64,000 bases of DNA from Chryseobacterium sp. CH25 (lineage in GTDB: Bacteria; Bacteroidota; Bacteroidia; Flavobacteriales; Weeksellaceae). Shown piece by piece: positions 33,860 through 42,705 of the stretch; position 1 is the first letter of the stretch, and every line of letters begins with the position of its first letter. The translations under genes and the position numbers were made by a program. The stretch spans positions 434,001 through 498,000 of the forward strand of contig NZ_NRQT01000003.1 of assembly GCF_004119455.1 (NCBI RefSeq). Reading direction: 5' to 3'. The notes below the pieces were generated by a model that worked only from the letters and a program-made list of their open reading frames with translations, was not told where the DNA came from and did not search any database.

Positions 33860-36064
33860 ATGAAAAGACTATTTCTACTATTCACTTTCTTACTGGGCTT
33901 TGCTCAGATGAGGGCGGATGAGGGGATGTGGCTGCTTATGCTCATCAAAAGACTTAACGGTGTTGATATGCAAAAAGAGGGTCTACATCTTACGCCTGAA
34001 GAAATTTATTCAGTTAACAATTCCAGCTTAAAAGACGCTATCGTAAGTTTTGGTGGTTTCTGTACTGGGGAGATTGTTTCTGATAAAGGACTTTTATTTA
34101 CAAACCACCACTGTGGTTATGGAGCTGTAGCTGCTGCTTCTACTCCTGAAAAAGATTATCTGAAGAATGGTTTCTGGGCCATGAAACAGAAAGACGAATT
34201 CAACGCAAAAGATCTTTATGTAAGATTTTTAGTAAGAATGGATGATGCTACTCAAAGAATCACGTCTAAGTTAAATAACAATATGACCGGAGCAGAGAGA
34301 AAAGCTGTTATTGATGCTGAAACGAAAGCAATTCAAACAGAAAACTCTGAAAACGGAAAATACACTGTAGTAGTAAAAGATTTCTTTAACGGAAATGAAT
34401 TCTACTATTTCGTATACCAAGATTATAAAGACGTAAGATTAGTTGGTGCTCCACCTTCATCATTAGGAAAATTCGGTGGTGATACTGATAACTGGGAGTG
34501 GCCAAGACATACTGCTGACTTCACTGTTTTCAGAGTATATGCTGATGCTGCAGGAAATCCTGCTGAATACTCTCCAAGCAACGTTCCAATGAAACCTAAG
34601 CATTTCTTACCGGTTTCTCTTAAAGGAGTGAAGCCAGGTGATTTCTCAATGATCCTTGGATACCCTGGAAGAACCAACCGTTATTTGACTTCTTACGGAA
34701 TTCAGCAGATGGTAAACAAAGACTATCCGGCTTGGGTTGAAGCTTCTAAAACTGCAATGGATGTAATGAAGAAGTACATGGATAAAGATAAAGCTACTCA
34801 GCTTAACTATGCTTCTCAATATGCTTCTGTAGCGAACTACTGGAAAAACAGACAGGGAACTATTGATGCAGTAATGAAAAACGGAACCATCACTGATAAG
34901 AAAGCTATTGAAGACAAATTCAAAGTGTGGGCAGCTCAACCAGGAAATACTTCGTATGATGGTATTCTAGATGATATTAGCGTATACTACAAACAAACTT
35001 CTGACAGAAATGTTGAAAGAAACTACGCTACTCAGTTCACCAGAAATGCTAAATATATTTCCCTTGCTTTACAACTAGGTTCTGTTTTAAAAACTTACGC
35101 TGCTCAGGATATGCAGGGAAGATTAGCTATGAAAGCTAAAACAGAAGCTGCTATTAAAGCTGCTTACGAAAACTTCAGTCCTTCATTAGAAGGAGATATG
35201 CTTGGTTCAATGACCAGCCTTTACCAGGCAAGAGTAAACAAGGAGGTTGCTTCTGCTACGATCTTAGGATTAGATGCTAAAGCAATTTCTAACCTGGCTT
35301 ACTCTTCTATTTTCGCTAACAAAACTTCTGCTACGAACTTCTTATTGAATCCGGATGCATTAAAGCTTGATGCTGATCCGCTTTGGAAAGCAGCAAACGG
35401 TATTGTTGCAGATCAGAAAATGAGTACTGAAAAATACGTTAAAGTAGATGACAACTTTGCAAAAAACAGCCGTCTATTCTTAGCTGGTTTAGTAAAAGCA
35501 ATGCCTGAGAAGAAGTTCTATCCAGACGCAAACTCTACTATGAGATTAACTTATGGTACTGTAGATAAACTTCCTATCAGAGAAGACAGAAACTACTTTG
35601 GTGTTACTGATAACTACTATACAGATATGTCCGGTCTTGTTGGAAAATACAAGAAAGGTGATGAAGAATTCGATTTACCTCAAAGAGTAATTGACCTTTA
35701 CAACCTTAAAGATTTCGGTCAGTATGCTGATGCAAAAGGCTTCATGCCAGTAAACTTCCTTTCTAATAATGACATTACGGGTGGAAACTCTGGTTCCCCA
35801 GTAATTGACGGAGACGGAAACCTTATTGGTATTGCTTTTGACGGAAACAGCGAAGCACTAAGCGGTGATATCGTATTCGAGCCTGAATGGCAGAAAACAA
35901 TCAACGTAGACGTTCGTTTCGTTCTTTGGACAATTGATAAGTTTGCTGGTGCAAGAAGATTAGTTGATGAATTAAAGCTTGTAAGAGATGCAAACACTCC
36001 AGCTGATACAAAAACTAAAAACTCAGGTACTACAACAATGCCTAAGAAAACAAAGAAAAAATAA
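33860..36064 (+). CDS. S46 family dipeptidyl-peptidase, DPP7 type
   Basis: 734 residues, the full S46 length, signal peptide (LFLLFTFLLGFAQMRA). The active site is H in TNHHCGYGA, D in GGDTDNWEWPRH, and S644 in GGNSGSP. Eighteen residues after the Ser is G662 (FDGN); the position equals residue 673 of the P. gingivalis enzymes, Gly in DPP7 and Arg in the acid-specific DPP11. A broad or hydrophobic P1 preference is therefore expected. It removes dipeptides from N-termini in the periplasm. A Lys-rich tail (PKKTKKK) follows the domain. Confidence 0.93.
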   Translation: MKRLFLLFTFLLGFAQMRADEGMWLLMLIKRLNGVDMQKEGLHLTPEEIYSVNNSSLKDAIVSFGGFCTGEIVSDKGLLFTNHHCGYGAVAAASTPEKDYLKNGFWAMKQKDEFNAKDLYVRFLVRMDDATQRITSKLNNNMTGAERKAVIDAETKAIQTENSENGKYTVVVKDFFNGNEFYYFVYQDYKDVRLVGAPPSSLGKFGGDTDNWEWPRHTADFTVFRVYADAAGNPAEYSPSNVPMKPKHFLPVSLKGVKPGDFSMILGYPGRTNRYLTSYGIQQMVNKDYPAWVEASKTAMDVMKKYMDKDKATQLNYASQYASVANYWKNRQGTIDAVMKNGTITDKKAIEDKFKVWAAQPGNTSYDGILDDISVYYKQTSDRNVERNYATQFTRNAKYISLALQLGSVLKTYAAQDMQGRLAMKAKTEAAIKAAYENFSPSLEGDMLGSMTSLYQARVNKEVASATILGLDAKAISNLAYSSIFANKTSATNFLLNPDALKLDADPLWKAANGIVADQKMSTEKYVKVDDNFAKNSRLFLAGLVKAMPEKKFYPDANSTMRLTYGTVDKLPIREDRNYFGVTDNYYTDMSGLVGKYKKGDEEFDLPQRVIDLYNLKDFGQYADAKGFMPVNFLSNNDITGGNSGSPVIDGDGNLIGIAFDGNSEALSGDIVFEPEWQKTINVDVRFVLWTIDKFAGARRLVDELKLVRDANTPADTKTKNSGTTTMPKKTKKK

Positions 36065-36084
36065 TCTTATCTGATATATTTTTG

Positions 36085-36116
36085 AAACCGTGAAAGTAAT
36101 TTTTCACGGTTTTTTT
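36085..36116 (+). terminator. Intrinsic terminator after the S46 peptidase
   Basis: Perfect 11-bp stem AAACCGTGAAA / TTTCACGGTTT (36085-36095 with 36102-36112), loop GTAATT, then T-run. Confidence 0.88.
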
Positions 36117-36140
36117 ATTTTTGAATATAAAATAAAAAAT

Positions 36141-36617
36141 ATGAGTTCCAATCCTATATTATTCACCGCTACCATTAAACAAAATGGAGAAATGAATGCT
36201 GCTTTTGTAGAATTTCCTTTCTCAGCAGAAGAACTATTTAACAAAAGGGGACAGGTTAAAATTAAAGCTCTGTTTGACGACAAAGTTGAATATCGCGGCA
36301 GCCTTGTTAAAATGAAATCTGACTGTCATATTTTAGGATTGACTCAGGAAGTCAGAAAGCAACTCGGAAAGACCTTTGGAGATGAGGTTATCATTTCCCT
36401 TATTGAAGATAAAGAAGAAAGAATTGTTGAGATTGCAGATGACATCAGCTTGATCTTCAATGAAAGTCCCGAGGCAAAGATCTTATTTGATAAAATGAGC
36501 TATACCCACAAAAAGGAATATATCCGCTGGATTGAGGAAGCAAAAAAGCCTGAAACAAGAGAAAACAGAAAAATTAAAATGGTTCAGATGATTCTGGAAG
36601 GAAAAAAGGGAATATAA
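36141..36617 (+). CDS. DUF1905 / YdeI (OmdA) domain protein
   Basis: About 158 residues from ATG 36141 (MSSNPILFTA). A longer frame from 36090 would read through the preceding terminator and is rejected. The DUF1905 domain occupies about 5-95 (VEFPFSAEELFNKRGQVKIKALFDD, beta-rich, then LGKTFGDEVIISL) and the OmdA/YdeI C-terminus about 105-158 (KMSYTHKKEYIRWIEEAKKPETRENRKIKMVQMI). Related proteins protect against some peptides and bacteriocins, but the function is poorly known. Cytoplasmic. Confidence 0.87.
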   Translation: MSSNPILFTATIKQNGEMNAAFVEFPFSAEELFNKRGQVKIKALFDDKVEYRGSLVKMKSDCHILGLTQEVRKQLGKTFGDEVIISLIEDKEERIVEIADDISLIFNESPEAKILFDKMSYTHKKEYIRWIEEAKKPETRENRKIKMVQMILEGKKGI

Positions 36618-36627
36618 CATTCTTTAA

Positions 36628-36909
36628 TTATACCTTTATTTCTGCTTCCAAATACTGCATTCCTCCCCCGTTGGTAACAGTTAAAAATCCATCATAATGG
36701 GCTACCTTTACACCAAGATCGTTCATCATCTCTTTAAAGTAGCCTTTATTCTCTATACTGCCAGATTGCCATAGAAATTGAGCATACTGTCCTTTTTGAT
36801 TCTGAAAAATCAATGAATTCAGTGTACTTTTTAATCCGGTTGATTTAAGGTCTATCACTACACTTTCATTGGCTACAAAATCTTTAGCTAATACCATAAA
36901 ATTATTCAT
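36628..36909 (-). CDS. Small protein of unknown function
   Basis: 93 residues (MNNFMVLAKDFVANESVVID ...), no signal peptide, mixed beta/alpha with a Gly-rich VTNGGGMQYLE near the end. No family recognised. Its promoter region (36949-36987) contains TAATACG-n-C-n-AGTTTTG followed 14 bp later by TATTTTTG, and the same arrangement recurs before the large 45.6-kb gene. That link supports a real, regulated gene. Confidence 0.65.
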   Translation of the reverse strand: MNNFMVLAKDFVANESVVIDLKSTGLKSTLNSLIFQNQKGQYAQFLWQSGSIENKGYFKEMMNDLGVKVAHYDGFLTVTNGGGMQYLEAEIKV

Positions 36910-36948
36910 TTCCTGCTCTTTAATTATACGTTTCTCTTTACTCTAAGA

Positions 36949-36987
36949 CAAAAATATTTATATGCTGCGTCAAAACTTGACGTATTA
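36949..36987 (-). promoter_or_regulatory. Promoter with CGTCAA-n3-TTGACG dyad
   Basis: Minus strand TAATACGTCAAGTTTTGACG (36968-36987), then TATTTTTG (36949-36956), 14 bp after the TTG. The dyad CGTCAA/TTGACG (36968-36982) is perfect and overlaps the -33 region. A similar block occurs at 45769-45807 with identical internal lengths. Confidence 0.5.
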
Positions 36988-37115
36988 TTTATACAAAGCA
37001 ATATCTCCTAAAATCAACTGAATTTCATCATTTTAAAAATATTTGATCTTTTTTTGTCAGGATTTTAAATAGTGCCCGACTATACTTTCAACTACAACTT
37101 AAAAAAATCACTCTT

Positions 37116-38339
37116 ATGAAAAAGACCTTTTTTAAAATGGCAACAGTGGCGGCGGGAATTATAACAACATTCTCCCTTTTATCCTGCAATGATTCGGACA
37201 ATAACATGATGGACCTGTCTTCTCAGAGAACCATCACCTTTGAAAACGTTATTACTCCTAAAGATTTTGTACAAAGTGGGAGCTTTCAGGGAACCGGAGC
37301 AATGCCAGTCATATTACCCGGACAATCCGTATCCATCAGATTCAGTGCAGGAAAAGCACAGGCATTAATGTTTGCTACGATGTATGGCCTTTCAAAGGAT
37401 TGGTTCTTTGCTTCTCAGCAACCGGGCATCAAGCTATTTGATACCAATGGGAAAGCCATTACCGGAGATGTTTCTTCCAGTGTATTGCTCTGGGATAACG
37501 GAACAAAGGATAATATATCCGGACAGACGGAAAGCAAACCTATCACTATGGTTCCTAACGTGGATGCTACAAAACTGATGAAACTTAATCTTGATTATAA
37601 TGAGATATCATCGGAGTTTACATTAACCATCTCCAACACATCTGGCGGAACAGCCAATGAAACACCTTTTTCTCCCGGAGTTTGGGCTGTTTCCAATTAC
37701 AATGGTTCTCAGCTGCTGAACAGTACTCCGTTCTTTACCCCCAACTCTTTATCCAACCCTGAGATTACGGATATTGCCCAAATGGGAAATATTGATAAAA
37801 TGAAAACAAAACTAAATGCCAATACGGGAATTATGACAGGGCTTTCTCCTGCTTTAGTGGTAATTTATCGTGGGGATAAAAATCCAATCTATGAATTGGG
37901 AAAAACAGATAACGGAATGGGATTAAAGGAAATTGCACAGTTTGGAAATGTAAACAAGTTGCAAAACAGTTTAAAATCTTTCCCTGGTGTAAAAGGGATT
38001 TATGTGGCCGGAAATGCGCCTGTTTCACCAGGAAGTAAAGTTATGACCAGCTTCAAGGCAGATCCGGGTGATAAAATTGCTTATGTTACCATGTTTGGTT
38101 TTTCCAATGATTGGTTTTTCGCGAATGAAGTTGGCATTGATGCTACTGTAAAAGGCGATCTCAGCTCAAAAACTGCTTTATTTGATTCCGGTACAGGAAT
38201 AGACCAATATCCCGGGGCTGGAAATCATCAGGCTTTATTTGGTGGAACCCCACAAAGTGAAACAAAAGTTATTTCAAAGGTGGGAGCCCAATATCCTGTC
38301 CCTGCAGCACAAAACGTAATAAAAGTTACTGTAAATTAA
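37116..38339 (+). CDS. Lipoprotein with two spondin domains
   Basis: 407 residues: signal with lipobox LLSC, then two spondin-N-like domains, about 38-190 and 215-405. The first carries RFSAGKAQALMFATMYGLSKDWFFA, the second SFKADPGDKIAYVTMFGFSNDWFFA, so the domains are repeats of each other, together with VLLWDNGT and ALFDSGTG. Spondin domains in bacteria are exported and probably bind calcium or carbohydrate; the ligand is unknown. Monocistronic with a good terminator. Confidence 0.86.
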   Translation: MKKTFFKMATVAAGIITTFSLLSCNDSDNNMMDLSSQRTITFENVITPKDFVQSGSFQGTGAMPVILPGQSVSIRFSAGKAQALMFATMYGLSKDWFFASQQPGIKLFDTNGKAITGDVSSSVLLWDNGTKDNISGQTESKPITMVPNVDATKLMKLNLDYNEISSEFTLTISNTSGGTANETPFSPGVWAVSNYNGSQLLNSTPFFTPNSLSNPEITDIAQMGNIDKMKTKLNANTGIMTGLSPALVVIYRGDKNPIYELGKTDNGMGLKEIAQFGNVNKLQNSLKSFPGVKGIYVAGNAPVSPGSKVMTSFKADPGDKIAYVTMFGFSNDWFFANEVGIDATVKGDLSSKTALFDSGTGIDQYPGAGNHQALFGGTPQSETKVISKVGAQYPVPAAQNVIKVTVN

Positions 38340-38361
38340 ATTGACAACAGAAATTAACAAG

Positions 38362-38387
38362 CCCAGACAACACTCTGTCTGGGTTTT
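38362..38387 (+). terminator. Terminator after the spondin gene
   Basis: CCCAGACA / TGTCTGGG stem (38362-38369 with 38376-38383), loop of six, then TTTT. Confidence 0.82.
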
Positions 38388-38410
38388 ATTATTTATTTAT
38401 ATGAATAGCA

Positions 38411-39946
38411 CTAAGCATTCCAGAATTCCCGATCTAAGCTTCTGTATTGTATGGCTTCAGAAATATGATGAGAAAGTATTTTTTCAGATTCTTCAAGATC
38501 AGCAATGGTGCGAGCTACTTTAAGAATTCTGTCATAAGCTCTGGCTGAAAGATTCAACTTTTCCATAGCCAGTTTAATCAGGTTAAATGATATTTCATCC
38601 AGTTCGCAGAATGCTTCAATTTCCTTTGGTCCAATCTGAGCATTGCTGCTGATATTAAGATTTCTGTATCGTTCATTCTGAATTTCTCTCGCTTTCAGGA
38701 CGCGTTCCCGGATGTCTTTGCTTTTCTCCCCTTTCCTTTTTTCTGAAAGCTGTTCAAATTCTACTTTCTGAACTTCGATATGGATATCAATCCTATCTAA
38801 AAGAGGCCCGGAAAGCTTATTCATATACCTCTGCATTTCATAAACCGAGGAAGTATTATTGGGATCATCTGGAAAAAACCCACTTGGACTTGGATTCATT
38901 GAAGCAACCAGCATAAAACTTGCGGGATAATTAACAGTGAACCGTGCTCTTGAAATAGTCACTTCCCTATCTTCCAAAGGTTGTCTCATCACTTCAAGCA
39001 CTGTTCTTTTAAATTCCGGCATTTCATCAAGGAATAAAACACCATTATGGGCCAGTGAAATTTCTCCCGGTTGAGGATAACTTCCACCTCCAACAAGTGC
39101 AACGTCTGAAATGGTGTGATGTGGGGATCTGAAAGGACGAACAGTCATTAATGAAGCTTCTGTTCCTATTTTTCCTGCTACGGAATGTATTTTTGTAGTT
39201 TCCAGAGCCTCTTTCAAGGTTAATGGAGGTAAAATACTAGGAACTCTTTTGGCCAACATCGTTTTTCCGCTTCCCGGCGGACCTATAAGAATAATATTGT
39301 GTCCACCAGCAGCGGCAACTTCCATAGCTCTTTTAGCAGTTTCCTGCCCTTTAACTTCTGAGAAATCAAACGGGAAATCATTGACTCTTTCATGGAATTC
39401 CTTTTTGGTATCCAAAATAACCTTCTCAATGGCCTTATCTTCATTAAAAAAATCAATAACCTGCCTTATATTTTCCACTCCGTATACATCAAGATCACTA
39501 ACAATAGCAGCTTCCCGGGCATTTTGAATAGGCAGAATAATTCCTTTAAAACCCTCTTCCCTCGCCTGAATTGCTATAGGCAAAACGCCTTTAATGGGTT
39601 GTAAACTACCATCCAATGACAGTTCTCCCATAATAATATAATTCTGAATTTCTTCAGCCAGAATCTGATCTGAAGCAGTCAGAATCCCAATCGCTATACT
39701 CAGATCATAAGCAGAGCCTTCTTTTCTCAGGTCTGCAGGAGCCATATTAATGGTAATTTTCTTCCCGGGAATTTTATATCCTACATTTTTCAATGCAGCA
39801 GAAATCCTGTAACTACTTTCTTTAATGGCATTATCAGGAAGTCCTACTAAATGGTACCCTACTCCGCCGGTATCCACATTTACTTCAATGGTTATCGTTT
39901 GGGCTGCAACGCCATGAATGGCACTGCCATAAATTTTGATCAGCAT
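38411..39946 (-). CDS. comM: YifB/ComM family Mg-chelatase-like AAA+ ATPase
   Basis: 511 residues: an N-terminal ChlI-like domain (LPDNAIKESSYRISAALKN, about 37-55; MAPADLRKEGSAYDL, about 66-80), then an AAA+ core with Walker A GPPGSGKTMLAKR (about 224-236), sensor region GVLFLDEMPEF, and the C-terminal domain SARAYDRILKVARTIADLE. ComM promotes branch migration during natural transformation. With dprA in the same window, it suggests transformability, but no uptake genes are present. Confidence 0.93.
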   Translation of the reverse strand: MLIKIYGSAIHGVAAQTITIEVNVDTGGVGYHLVGLPDNAIKESSYRISAALKNVGYKIPGKKITINMAPADLRKEGSAYDLSIAIGILTASDQILAEEIQNYIIMGELSLDGSLQPIKGVLPIAIQAREEGFKGIILPIQNAREAAIVSDLDVYGVENIRQVIDFFNEDKAIEKVILDTKKEFHERVNDFPFDFSEVKGQETAKRAMEVAAAGGHNIILIGPPGSGKTMLAKRVPSILPPLTLKEALETTKIHSVAGKIGTEASLMTVRPFRSPHHTISDVALVGGGSYPQPGEISLAHNGVLFLDEMPEFKRTVLEVMRQPLEDREVTISRARFTVNYPASFMLVASMNPSPSGFFPDDPNNTSSVYEMQRYMNKLSGPLLDRIDIHIEVQKVEFEQLSEKRKGEKSKDIRERVLKAREIQNERYRNLNISSNAQIGPKEIEAFCELDEISFNLIKLAMEKLNLSARAYDRILKVARTIADLEESEKILSHHISEAIQYRSLDREFWNA

Positions 39947-40166
39947 GGTGTGTTTTTGAGGTAAATATAACTAATATACTATTTTAAAAATCTGACAGTT
40001 ATGCTGATATTTTCCTATAGAAAAAATGATTTAGAAAATGATTTTAAGGAAACAAAACATAATGAAATTACTAATACCTTTTAAATACTCTAGAAATTGA
40101 ACCATTAATAAAAAGGGTTAAATAAAATTTTGAAAAACATCCAATATTCTATCTTCACAAAGTAAA

Positions 40167-40580
40167 TTAATTATTAAGCTTTCCTAATTTTCTTAATTTA
40201 AAATAAGAATATATATGCGTTGGAAAAAACGCAATAAACAGGCTTACGGAAAGATAGTATTCTCTTATGAAGAACATATAACCCGTTCCTAATAAGTAAA
40301 TACAAAGTGGAACGGCAAAATATCCTGCTTTTGAATTTTCTTTACTTAGAAATAGGTAAGACAATGATCCAATAAAGAACATTGAAAAATAGAAAATTTC
40401 AGACATAAGTATAAGGGTCCCTCCTCCTTGTCCATGATCAATTCCCTCATATTTAAAGCTATTAATAATGATCATCAGAATTATTCCTAAAAAATAATTT
40501 AATAAATAAATGCCAAAACGATTTTGATTGATTATTATTAAAACAATTAAGATAATCATCAAAATAATTAAAGTAGTCAT
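40167..40580 (-). CDS. Small integral membrane protein of unknown function
   Basis: 137 residues with four hydrophobic segments (about 1-20, 26-40, 55-75, 85-125 in two parts) and little else; the start MTTLIILMIILIVLIIINQNRFGIYLL is unusually Ile-rich. It lies 9 bp after the 416-residue phospholipase-like gene on the same strand. The function is unknown; by position it could protect the cell from its neighbour (an immunity protein), but that is only inference. Confidence 0.65.
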   Translation of the reverse strand: MTTLIILMIILIVLIIINQNRFGIYLLNYFLGIILMIIINSFKYEGIDHGQGGGTLILMSEIFYFSMFFIGSLSYLFLSKENSKAGYFAVPLCIYLLGTGYMFFIREYYLSVSLFIAFFPTHIYSYFKLRKLGKLNN

Positions 40581-40589
40581 AATTTTAAT

Positions 40590-41840
40590 TTAGAATGTTA
40601 TTTTATAAGCTATTAATTCTATTTTTTGAATTGGTTCATGGGTATTAATATAACTAACATTATATACTTCTTCTACTTTTATTCTTTCAGGCGACACCCC
40701 ATTATCAGCCATATATTTTTGGGAAAGTTCAACAACTCCATTTGCAACCTCCTTATAATTTGTTATACTAGCATCAACAGAGGCTAATATTCTATCTCCT
40801 GATGCATAAAAAACAGGAACATAGAATACTCTCTTATTGAGAAATCTTGAGATTTCAAAATCAATAATTCCCTTCATAGAAGGTTTTTTATCCTGATGTT
40901 TCTGAAGAAAGTTCAACATATTATTAAACAAAGATAAATTCAATTTTGAATAATCCAAGCTAAATTTTGTGGCAATAATCCAAGCTAAATTTTGTACATA
41001 AATAAAATACCATTGAGGGCGGAGATAAATCTTATCAGGATATCCATCGTCAGTTGTAGCATGTTGTAATGTAAATCCATTTCTACCATACATTACAAAA
41101 TCAGAAGTTCCCTTAGGCAGGTATATTGCTCTTAATATTTCTTTGAGTGTTTCTCCTTTAAATATCTCTTTTTGTTTAGATTCATTTTCTAAAAATTCAA
41201 CCCCATACTTATCCATATAATAGGTAAAAAACTTTACCCAAGGTTCAACTTTACTTTTTAAATTTTGTTCAGGTCCAACAACCTTCCAGGCTTCGATATA
41301 TTTCTTAATAGTAGCATCATCTGCATCCTTTAAATCAATATCCATCTTTATATCATCTGGTTTTAGATTGTTTATTTTGGTATGGGCATAGGTATCTCCA
41401 AAACGGTGTAACAACTCCCCTAATTCTTTGATATCTTCATTGGGGGTATATAAAAATTTAACCGCAGTAAAAAACTCTTCAATGCCATGAAAGCCACCTG
41501 TAAGAGAGTGAATATCCTGTTGTGGCCCAAATAAGTGCCCCCAAGTATCATTTAGCTCAAATTTTGTATCATCATGTATTGTTGTATCGGGAGCCTCGGT
41601 TGCCGTAGCAAGAGCCAGGGCTAACTTTCTATCCATTCCTAACATTAAACAAACCAAATATACAGTACTGTAATGTCCATCCGTTTCATAGAACAGAAAC
41701 GCTTCATATGCTTTACGTATTTCAACAAGTTTATCTGCCATAGGCATTGCAGTTTTATGCAACCTCAAAGCCTTTACCTTCATATTGTTATCTCCAGAAG
41801 TATTCTTTGGCAGTCTTAATGCAGTCACTTTATTTTTCAT
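40590..41840 (-). CDS. Predicted metal-dependent phospholipase-like protein, DUF6765-like
   Basis: 416 residues without a signal peptide. H145-x3-D149-x3-H153 (LHRFGDTYAHTK) and upstream acidic and His residues (D85, H89, H111, H118) recall the zinc-phospholipase/S1-P1 helical fold and DUF6765-like proteins. The N-terminus repeats V-x-ALRL-x-K twice (residues 5-12 and 22-29). The enzymatic role is inferred from these motifs only. It follows the 268-residue fragment by 58 bp, with a hairpin between, and is followed by a small membrane protein. A toxin-like role would fit the cluster. Confidence 0.65.
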   Translation of the reverse strand: MKNKVTALRLPKNTSGDNNMKVKALRLHKTAMPMADKLVEIRKAYEAFLFYETDGHYSTVYLVCLMLGMDRKLALALATATEAPDTTIHDDTKFELNDTWGHLFGPQQDIHSLTGGFHGIEEFFTAVKFLYTPNEDIKELGELLHRFGDTYAHTKINNLKPDDIKMDIDLKDADDATIKKYIEAWKVVGPEQNLKSKVEPWVKFFTYYMDKYGVEFLENESKQKEIFKGETLKEILRAIYLPKGTSDFVMYGRNGFTLQHATTDDGYPDKIYLRPQWYFIYVQNLAWIIATKFSLDYSKLNLSLFNNMLNFLQKHQDKKPSMKGIIDFEISRFLNKRVFYVPVFYASGDRILASVDASITNYKEVANGVVELSQKYMADNGVSPERIKVEEVYNVSYINTHEPIQKIELIAYKITF

Positions 41841-41862
41841 TTCTTTAGGTTTTAAAAGAAAC

Positions 41863-41883
41863 TAAGCGGAAAAAATCCGCTTA
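41863..41883 (-). terminator. Hairpin between the 268-residue and 416-residue genes
   Basis: TAAGCGGA / TCCGCTTA perfect 8-bp stem (41863-41870 with 41876-41883), loop of five. On the minus strand it is followed by a broken T-run, so it may be a partial terminator or attenuator inside the operon. Confidence 0.5.
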
Positions 41884-41898
41884 ATTTCTAAATTATTA

Positions 41899-42705
41899 TT
41901 AATCTTTAGGTAATGTACTTTCTGTTTTATCCGATCGGAATAACTGAATATCCCTTTGGTCAAAACTTGTTTTGGTTTCAAGTTCTGAAGGGTTTTCACA
42001 GTTTTCCGGATTGTTTTCTACGAAGAACGGAAGTGGCTGATCTACCGGCAATCCTGTTGATTTGTCCTGAAGAATTGTTAAAGTAGTCGGAACTCTTGTT
42101 ATCCAGTATTTTCCTTGTGGTTTTCCAATTGGCTGGCGCATCTCGTCTACAATACTCATATACATTGGATCTCCAATAACAGGAACTTCCCCACCATTCC
42201 AGATTTTACCTGTTGTAAGGAAAAACTGAACGGCGTCTTCAAAACCTGGTTTTACGGTTACAATAACTCTGGCCATACCTGCCTGTAAGAAACTTCTGAA
42301 CAAAGGATCTACACTTTCACTCAGGTACATCTCCTGCCACATCTTGCGGTTTGCCCAATAATACGGATAGAAGGTATAATCCATAATATCCCATTCAAAA
42401 GCCTGTTCCATGAATTTAGCCAATGCGGTATATTTGTCAAGGTTTTCTCCAAGATTTACTTTGAAATTTTCCATTTTATCCCCGCTTGTAAAATCCTGCC
42501 CTAATACTTCTAAATAATCCTGCAGTAAATAAGCTACACAGTTGTGTTTCAGCACATCATGCTCCATATATCTGTAGAAGTTGCTGGTCTTTTCTTTACC
42601 TTCATCCTCTTTCTTTTTCTGTTCAGCATCTAATTTTGCCTGATCTTCAACAAATTTCTGATAAGCAGTTTCATAGGCGGCAATAATTGCATTAAAATTC
42701 TCCAA
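41899..42705 (-). CDS. C-terminal part of the large split protein
   Basis: 268 residues if initiated at TTG 42705. The frame is open from just after an in-frame TAA at 42712-42714, and overlaps the 994-residue frame by 76 bp. It begins ENFNAIIAAYETAYQKF, then FYRYMEHDVLKHNCVAYLLQDY, KFMEQAFEWDIMDYTFYPYYW, and FRSFLQAGMARVIVTVKPGFEDAVQFF. Inserting one base near 42709 would join the two frames as DNG-YLENFN. I therefore read it as the tail of a single ancestral protein of about 1,236 residues. The alternative is a separate gene starting at TTG. Confidence 0.6.
   Translation of the reverse strand: MENFNAIIAAYETAYQKFVEDQAKLDAEQKKKEDEGKEKTSNFYRYMEHDVLKHNCVAYLLQDYLEVLGQDFTSGDKMENFKVNLGENLDKYTALAKFMEQAFEWDIMDYTFYPYYWANRKMWQEMYLSESVDPLFRSFLQAGMARVIVTVKPGFEDAVQFFLTTGKIWNGGEVPVIGDPMYMSIVDEMRQPIGKPQGKYWITRVPTTLTILQDKSTGLPVDQPLPFFVENNPENCENPSELETKTSFDQRDIQLFRSDKTESTLPKD

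Noticed and set aside
36090..36140. Longer N-terminus of the DUF1905/YdeI protein
   Set aside because: It reads through the S46 terminator; the family start is MSSNPILF-like.
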